A stretch of DNA of 10,820 bases from assembly GCA_903921605.1 (NCBI GenBank), contig CAIXQV010000446.1:1-10820 (forward strand), given 5' to 3'. This document shows, piece after piece, positions 6,722 through 10,820 of the stretch. Within the stretch, counting starts at the first letter, position 1, and each line of letters opens with the position of its first letter. The notes beneath the pieces were generated by a model. The model was not told where the DNA came from. It was given only the letters and a program-made list of their open reading frames with translations, and searched no databases. This DNA is from an uncultured Planctomycetaceae bacterium. Lineage in GTDB: Bacteria > Planctomycetota > Planctomycetia > Planctomycetales > Planctomycetaceae. The position numbers were made by a program, and so were the translations under genes.

Positions 6722-7033
6722 ATGTCTGACAAGTCGTCTCAGCCGGAACACTCTTACACGATTGGCGGACCTCGCCCTGTTATCCCTTTCTTACTCGGGG
6801 CAGTGGCCGTTGGCTTGTTGTGGTTCGCATGTCATTCGATGACATCGAATGTTAAGAACGTCACCGTGACTTATATGTACGAGACGTCCCCCGGAACGGC
6901 ACATGGTAGTAAGGTGTATGCTGACTCGATTACTTTCTATCCCGGATACGTCGTCATGTCACACGGAAATGGTCACGGAAACGTCTTTTCAGTCGATCGA
7001 CTTCGAGACTTCTCATACAGTCCTGGAAAGTAG
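6722..7033 (+). CDS. Small single-helix membrane-anchored protein (cassette 5)
   Basis: This 103-residue protein is of unknown family. A short polar N-terminus (1-17) is followed by one membrane helix, PVIPFLLGAVAVGLLWFACH (19-38), then about 65 strand-rich residues with several Tyr, Gly and His (HGNGHGNVF at 81-89), probably facing outward. AGGAA (6712-6716) lies five bases before ATG 6722, a good ribosome-binding site. It begins 36 bases after the right box of attC D, but unlike its neighbours it ends more than 300 bases before the next attC site. Confidence 0.7.
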   Translation: MSDKSSQPEHSYTIGGPRPVIPFLLGAVAVGLLWFACHSMTSNVKNVTVTYMYETSPGTAHGSKVYADSITFYPGYVVMSHGNGHGNVFSVDRLRDFSYSPGK

Positions 7034-7344
7034 ACCATTCCTGCATAAAGCATAGGTTTGATGATCCACACATTTTTGAGTGCGATCGGTTCGTGTGGAA
7101 GTCAGTTGTGCCGTCGAAGAACAGATCGCGTCGTCGCGTTTCAATCTTGTCTCGCCATCCACCCTGCTGAAGAAACGTGAAAAATCAGCCGGACATCAGA
7201 AAACGGATCGTTAATCAGGAGATCAGCACGGACAACTCACTCGTGATTGGTCGGGCGCGCCTCCAGAGGGTGGGTGGTCATTGCTCGGCAAGGGGCGCTG
7301 CTCGGAACTCGCAGCCCGGCGTCAACTTGCAAACGCCACATAAT
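7034..7344 (+). other. Non-coding tail of cassette 5
   Basis: No convincing gene is seen in these 311 bases. A frame from GTG 7177 to 7386 runs into attC E and has no recognisable protein features. Structures present: CCACAC (7066-7071) complementary to GTGTGG (7093-7098); the 9-base GGGCGCGCC with its 8-bp palindrome GGCGCGCC (7255-7262); and CGCAGCCCGGCG (7310-7321), which resembles the right arm of an attC but lacks a following GTT box. The stretch may be a decayed cassette whose attC has been lost, or a non-coding RNA; neither is proven. Confidence 0.4.
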
Positions 7345-7428
7345 GATAAAATGCATCGGAGCTGCCGTGCTGCGTTTTTTACATAGTACAAATTTACGCG
7401 CCACAGCCCGGTGATTCTGACGTTATCC
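7345..7428 (+). other. attC site E
   Basis: CATCGG (7354-7359) pairs with CCGGTG (7408-7413) with one wobble, A7360 is extrahelical, and GCTG (7361-7364) pairs with CAGC (7404-7407). The right box is GTTATCC (7422-7428), six bases after TGAT. The left box is degenerate, GATAAA (7345-7350) where TAAC is expected. Confidence 0.82.
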
Positions 7429-7450
7429 GGTTGAAATCAAAGGACTCAAA

Positions 7451-8017
7451 ATGACGCGACATTTGTTTTTATCGCTTTGCCTAATCGTCTTGGCGCCTGC
7501 AGTATTTGCCCAGTCAAATGGGACCGCTGAAGTCCGCCCGGCAGCTCCGCCAAGGATGTTTTCGTACCTCGCAACTGGCATGCGCGTCGGGATCGCAAAC
7601 ATCGAAGGCACAGCAAGTGTTCGGCTCAGCGTCTACACCGAGGAGAACGAGACGGTCGTCGTGGCGACGAGCAAGCTCCCGAGTTTCACCCTGGCGGCGA
7701 CTGCCGCAAAGACGAATCTCGGCATTGAACGCGAACTAAAGGCGTACATGGAACAGAACGATCTGAAAGAAGCTTCTATGGCCCGCATTCGAATCCTTGG
7801 ACACTCATAGTCTGCCTTTGGTACAATCGACGCAATTGGCGATGATTACTTAATGATTAGCCTTGACGACGATGCGACCATCACACCCGAATTCACGCAA
7901 AAGCGCCGACGGATCATCCCGAAAACATCTGTCGGGTCGATTGACCTCGACGCAAGCCCTGTCCGGTTTATAACGGACCCTGATCGCCACCCGAGCAAAC
8001 CCAACGGAGAACAATAA
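7451..8017 (+). pseudogene. Secreted protein gene broken by one in-frame TAG (cassette 6)
   Basis: ATG 7451 follows AAAGGA by six bases. The first part is 119 residues with a clear signal peptide (LFLSLCLIVLAPAVFA, cut after residue 20) and ends at TAG 7808-7810. The same frame then continues, with protein-like sequence, for 68 more codons (SAFGTIDAIGDDYLMISLDD, then PEFTQKRRRIIPKTSVGS) to TAA 8015-8017, exactly in the left box of attC F where cassette genes here normally stop. The simplest reading is that the ancestral protein was about 188 residues and a point change made the TAG; readthrough, or restart at ATG 7853, is possible. The family is unknown. The mature protein would be exported and is rich in beta strand. 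Confidence 0.7.
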
Positions 8018-8095
8018 AAATGCACCCGAGTGGCCGTACTGGTTTTTTGAAATGGAGACTCGCTCACGGCCAGCGAGTCAGCTTCACCAATGGAC
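8013..8095 (+). other. attC site F (degenerate)
   Basis: TGGCCG (8031-8036) pairs with CGGCCA (8067-8072); the left box has TAAA for TAAC (8015-8018), and AATGCACCCGAG after it is like the other sites. At the position of the right box stands AATGGAC (8089-8095), which would be a perfect GTTGGAC if AA were GT changed back. An alternative end is GTTGCAT (8117-8123), using a second ACGGCCA copy at 8094-8100. A perfect 8-bp hairpin, GACTCGCT (8057-8064) with AGCGAGTC (8072-8079), overlaps the right arm. Confidence 0.5.
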
Positions 8096-8294
8096 GGCCA
8101 TCCACGCATTGCAAGCGTTGCATCGAAAAAGCGTGATGAGGATTGACCTTGTTGGCCCCTTACTGCTATTGAAGGACCAAGCCATTGATTTGCATGGCCA
8201 TGACCTTTAATCACATCCACAATAGGCGGAACGCCAGCCCGACACCGTTGGGACGAACTGTCGCTGAATAGTACTGTTGGTTAGAAATCAATCA

Positions 8295-8364
8295 ATCAAG
8301 AATATTGATCAGGAGCATCCTGCATGATTTTCATTTCGGGAAACATCTAAGACGAGAACGAGAT
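8295..8364 (+). promoter_or_regulatory. Structured leader of the acyltransferase gene
   Basis: ATCAA (8295-8299) and TTGAT (8305-8309) form one inverted repeat, following three tandem ATCA units (8287-8298). CAGGA (8310-8314) and TCCTG (8318-8322) form a second, which would bury the AGGAG Shine-Dalgarno sequence (8311-8315). That site serves a tiny ORF rather than the main start. The stretch 8096-8294 upstream has no gene I can support. Confidence 0.35.
8324..8350 (+). CDS. Possible eight-codon leader peptide
   Basis: ATG 8324 lies eight bases after AGGAG (8311-8315), the best ribosome-binding site upstream of the acyltransferase gene, and encodes only MIFISGNI before TAA 8348-8350. The main gene starts 14 bases later. 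It could couple or tune translation of the large gene, or the AGGAG could be chance; length alone gives no support. Confidence 0.25.
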   Translation: MIFISGNI

Positions 8365-10362
8365 ATGAAGTACTTGTCTTCCATAGATGGGTTAAGAGCG
8401 ATCGCAGTAATAGCAGTGATCTGGTTTCACATTTCTTCGAGGACATTGCCAGGCGGGTATCTTGGTGTCGATGTTTTCTTTGTGATATCTGGATACTTGA
8501 TCTATAGGATAATCGATTCCAATATAAAGAATAACACGTTTTCGATTGCCGAATTCATGACAAAGCGAGCACACAGGTTGCTTCCTGCTTTGTTTGTCAC
8601 TGTGATTGGGGTGCAGATTGTTTCAATTGTATTGATTCCTGGGTCAAACAAGTCGCTAACCGGAATGCATGGTGTTGCGGCGATATTCTCGAGTTCGAAT
8701 ATCTTTTTGTGGCTAAAAACGGGCGGTTACTGGGACACGGGTTCATCGTTTCTTCCGCTATTGCACACCTGGTCTTTGTCTTTGGAGACGCAGTTCTATG
8801 TGTTGATCGCGTTGGGTATGGTTGTAGTTCATAAATCAATCAGGTTCCGCACGGTGATTGTTTTCGCACTTGGGTCAATGTTGATTGGGTTGATTTTGAA
8901 TCAGTTTCACGCAAGGTCAAGTTTTTATCTTCTGCCATTTCGGATGTGGGAGTTGCTGCTTGGGTGTATTGTGGGGCATTTGGTTAATAATTCATATCTC
9001 AACGGCGTTTCTTGCTATGTCTCAAAGTGTTTAACCGTAACGGGCGTGGCGTTAATTGTGCTTGTGTGTTTGTTTGCTGGTAAGATGGACTCCGGTTTCT
9101 ACGTTTGTGAAATGCTTGCATGCCTGGGGACCGGAATATTTCTGCTGGTGGCGGAGGTTCAGGATTCTGCCGCGGGAGGAACAAACGGGCCGTCGAATGT
9201 TATTGTGAGGGGAATGTTTTATATTGGGCGAATTTCATATTCGTTGTATTTATGGCATTGGCCAGTTGTTGTGATTTTTAAGTATCTTAAGCCGGATCTC
9301 GATGTGATTGCAGTTGTGTTAGAGCTTAGCGTGATTCTTCTTCTGGGGATGTTATCGTATTATATTGTCGAGAGTCGATTTAGGATGCGATCGGGGAACC
9401 CGAGATGGATTGCACTAAGTTCGCTTGGAATAATTGCCTTCGGTTCATGCATTTTAACGATGGAGATCCATAGCTCATGGTTCTGGCGATCTTCTGTGGC
9501 CAGCACAATCGACCTTCCCTGGAATGGTAATGTGGGATCGGAGTTCGAGGCGACTAAGGCCATTCTGAACAAGAAAAATGCACTCATCGTTGTAGATGGG
9601 GGGCCATCAGCGACCGAAATTTCATTTTCAGGATCGTCGCATGCGCGTACCTTAATTTCTTCGTTTCTGGATGTGTCAAGAAATGAAGGCTGGACATTAA
9701 AGTCCCTTGCGTCAAGTGGCGTTGGCATGACGACAGATAATGTCAAGACGCGACCATTTGCTGAGGTTCTGAACATTAATAGATTGCAGATAATAGGAGC
9801 TGAACCGCCTGATATTGTAGTTGTCGCTGGTAAATGGTCTGATGAATTAGACGAGGAAAAGTTTAATCGTCTTTGTGACCAGATTGAAAGTATGTGTGAA
9901 ATTGTGCCTGATGTTATTCTTTGCCTGCAAGTGCCGGAGATCAGTTGTGATTTACCTCTTCCGGCTGCAATCACATCAAATTATCTGAATTGTATGGATG
10001 ATAATCTTTTGCCTGTGACGGATGAGTGGAAATATTGGCATGGGAGAATGATGTCAGAGTTAATTTCAATTAAGCGACCAAATTTTCACCTCGTGGATTT
10101 GTCAGTGCTTTTTTATGAAACAAAAAGCAATAAAAGTAATTTTGCTCCCAGTGGGATTGTTGTTTATTCTGATAATGACCATCTAAACGCATACGGATCT
10201 GCGCTGGTTGCGAACAGGATTCTGATACCATGTATCAAGTACATTCTCAATCCCAGTGAAGAGTATGATTATTATGGAGTAATTGGCCGGCAGGGCGATG
10301 CACCGATGCCGCCGACTGATGCTGTTCCTGCTTCGCAATCGTCTGTTCCGCCGGGCCAATGA
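8365..10362 (+). CDS. OafA/YrhL-type membrane acyltransferase with C-terminal SGNH domain (cassette 7)
   Basis: The 665-residue protein is predicted to transfer acyl, often acetyl, groups to surface glycans. Residues 1-370 form the multi-helix acyltransferase-3 domain: SSIDGLRAIAV at the start, the R11-x10-H22 motif, FFVISGYLI (38-46), KRAHRLLPAL (67-76), HTWSLSLETQFY (134-145, with Thr142 where Glu is usual) and YSLYLWHWPV (292-301). Residues 405-630 form an SGNH hydrolase-like domain: block I reads GSSHA (423-427, Ser for the usual Asp of GDSHA, Ser425 kept), and DNDHLN (603-608) supplies the Asp/His pair. The tail after 640 is Pro-rich. ATG 8365 is chosen over TTG 8305 because MKYLSSIDGLRA is family-like. 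The gene is visibly AT-richer than the ABC genes, a sign of transfer. The acceptor is unknown. Confidence 0.93.
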   Translation: MKYLSSIDGLRAIAVIAVIWFHISSRTLPGGYLGVDVFFVISGYLIYRIIDSNIKNNTFSIAEFMTKRAHRLLPALFVTVIGVQIVSIVLIPGSNKSLTGMHGVAAIFSSSNIFLWLKTGGYWDTGSSFLPLLHTWSLSLETQFYVLIALGMVVVHKSIRFRTVIVFALGSMLIGLILNQFHARSSFYLLPFRMWELLLGCIVGHLVNNSYLNGVSCYVSKCLTVTGVALIVLVCLFAGKMDSGFYVCEMLACLGTGIFLLVAEVQDSAAGGTNGPSNVIVRGMFYIGRISYSLYLWHWPVVVIFKYLKPDLDVIAVVLELSVILLLGMLSYYIVESRFRMRSGNPRWIALSSLGIIAFGSCILTMEIHSSWFWRSSVASTIDLPWNGNVGSEFEATKAILNKKNALIVVDGGPSATEISFSGSSHARTLISSFLDVSRNEGWTLKSLASSGVGMTTDNVKTRPFAEVLNINRLQIIGAEPPDIVVVAGKWSDELDEEKFNRLCDQIESMCEIVPDVILCLQVPEISCDLPLPAAITSNYLNCMDDNLLPVTDEWKYWHGRMMSELISIKRPNFHLVDLSVLFYETKSNKSNFAPSGIVVYSDNDHLNAYGSALVANRILIPCIKYILNPSEEYDYYGVIGRQGDAPMPPTDAVPASQSSVPPGQ

Positions 10363-10369
10363 TCTTTAG

Positions 10370-10387
10370 ACGTGATTTGGTTCACGT
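10370..10387 (+). terminator. Hairpin just after the acyltransferase gene
   Basis: ACGTGA (10370-10375) and TCACGT (10382-10387) form a perfect 6-bp stem with a 6-nt loop, beginning eight bases after the stop codon. No run of T follows, so termination is only possible, not shown. The interval 10388-10492 has no supported gene. Confidence 0.35.
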
Positions 10388-10492
10388 TGCTCCAGCGAGA
10401 TCGCCGCGATTATCTATCCTGCTGCCGGGGATTGGATCGCATATCGCGAAAAGCTCGTCCCTGACTCAAAGCACTAAGTCAAGCGAAACTCC

Positions 10493-10584
10493 GCATAGCA
10501 ATGCAATGCCCGGCGAGTTGGCGTCGGTGCCAAACTCACTTTACCAAGTCGCTTGCGCCAACCGGGTGATTGCCATTGTTCGCA
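10493..10584 (+). other. attC site G (degenerate)
   Basis: CCCGG (10509-10513) pairs with CCGGG (10562-10566) and TTGGCG (10518-10523) pairs with CGCCAA (10556-10561); CGAG (10514-10517) is unpaired on the left. TGAT plus seven bases leads to GTTCGCA (10578-10584), a poor right box. Left-box TAGC (10496-10499) is followed by AATGCAATGC, the expected spacer type, so TAAC to TAGC is a likely change. Confidence 0.6.
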
Positions 10585-10820
10585 TTTCGTAGATTCCGCC
10601 GCGTTGGAGAATCGCATTCATCGCAATGCGGTTTGATCGTGTTGGCTGCGACTGGTTGCTGAACGCAGGGCTCGGCAGAATGAAATCGCGGAATTGTCCA
10701 CAGATGAACACGGATGAGCACAGATGAATCGCAGGTCGCAGGCGGGCTTTGAACGCGGCTTGATTTGAATCCGCAGTGCATGACGTCTTGACGGCGGACA
10801 TTCAATGCTCTTGCCATGGG
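10585..10820 (+). other. Region after the last attC site, no supported gene
   Basis: Frames on the minus strand span this stretch but translate the tandem repeat into SVLIRVHLWT, which is repeat-derived, and have no domain features. GCATT (10612-10616) and AATGC (10623-10627) form a small palindrome. Apart from this and the tandem repeat I see nothing here. Further cassettes could follow beyond the window. Confidence 0.5.
10699..10728 (+). repeat. Three tandem 10-bp units (CACAGATGAA type)
   Basis: The units are CACAGATGAA, CACGGATGAG and CACAGATGAA, head to tail; the first and third are identical. Strings of ACAGATGAACACGGATG type recur as dispersed intergenic repeats in many environmental bacterial genomes, as I recall; function unknown. 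Confidence 0.8.

Larger units (their letters stand above)
4624..10584 (+). other. Integron gene-cassette array without a visible integrase (CALIN-like)
   Basis: Seven attC-like sites (A 4939-5022, B 5464-5551, C 6008-6092, D 6594-6686, E 7345-7428, F 8013-8095, G 10493-10584) separate seven same-strand ORF units. Sites A, B, C, D, E and G share a right half whose last bases are TGAT or TAAT, 6-7 variable bases and then GTT or a one-base variant; in each site the left half can fold onto it. Unit boundaries, taken as the G/TT of each right box, are about 4625-5016, 5017-5545, 5546-6086, 6087-6680, 6681-7422, 7423-8088 and 8089-10578. A GTTAATG box at 4624-4630 marks the left edge of unit 1, but the rest of its site is replaced by the insertion sequence. 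No tyrosine recombinase is encoded in the window. Confidence 0.85.

Noticed and set aside
7172..7215. Additional attC ending at GTTAATC (7209-7215)
   Set aside because: CAGCCGG lies upstream of it but at the wrong distance, and no complementary left arm was found.
7177..7386. 69-codon frame with GTG start after cassette 5
   Set aside because: It continues into the arm of attC E, lacks a ribosome-binding site and has no recognisable sequence.
7846..8220. Minus-strand 124-codon frame across attC F
   Set aside because: It runs antisense to the second part of the split secreted-protein frame and reads through the attC site; no start signal or domain is visible.
8278..8306. Sigma70-like promoter TTGGTT-18-AATATT before the acyltransferase gene
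   Set aside because: Both hexamers match poorly and planctomycete promoters are not well defined; not enough to call.
4939..10584. CRISPR array
   Set aside because: The repeated sites are 80-95 bases, variable in sequence, folded, and separated by whole genes of unequal length, unlike CRISPR repeats and spacers.
10536..10817. Minus-strand 93-codon frame at the window end
   Set aside because: It overlaps attC G and translates the 10-bp tandem repeat; no protein-like features.

Overview
The window looks like chromosomal DNA of a planctomycete. Reasons: a neutral-ceramidase-like C-terminus of the kind common in Planctomycetes, an ABC-2 transporter pair whose permease opens with an MPIHNLGYR-type start, a C-rich REP-like repeat, and integron attC sites of a form I recall from planctomycete genomes. 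Genus cannot be set from sequence alone. All real genes are on the + strand.

Layout: (1) 1-738, the end of a ceramidase-like gene and a REP-like double hairpin. (2) 829-2716, a two-gene ABC-2 export operon with overlapping genes. (3) 2803-4614, a complete insertion sequence with perfect 22-bp inverted repeats; its transposase is split between two frames at an A7 run, in the arrangement expected for -1 programmed frameshifting. (4) 4624 to about 10584, an array of seven probable gene cassettes separated by seven attC-like sites (named A to G here). (5) 10585-10820, no convincing gene, but a 10-bp tandem repeat.

The cassette array is the main discovery. Six of the seven sites share a right half of the form GCC-N-CA-N-C-N-GGTGAT-N6/7-GTTA, preceded by a matching left arm that can fold with it, usually with one unpaired base or mismatch. 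Each site follows a short same-strand ORF, and the stop codon of several ORFs lies in the left box itself. The ORFs are: a small HEAT-like helical protein; an Imm-5-like putative immunity protein; three small membrane-anchored proteins; a secreted protein whose frame is broken by one in-frame TAG; and a large, visibly AT-richer OafA-type acyltransferase with a C-terminal SGNH domain. Most products are predicted to be in or beyond the membrane. No integrase gene is visible. The left end of the array, where an integrase and attI would normally lie, is occupied by the insertion sequence, so this is either a cluster of attC sites lacking an integrase (CALIN) or part of an integron whose integrase is elsewhere or lost.

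Family names come from recognition of motifs by eye. No searches or folding calculations were run.
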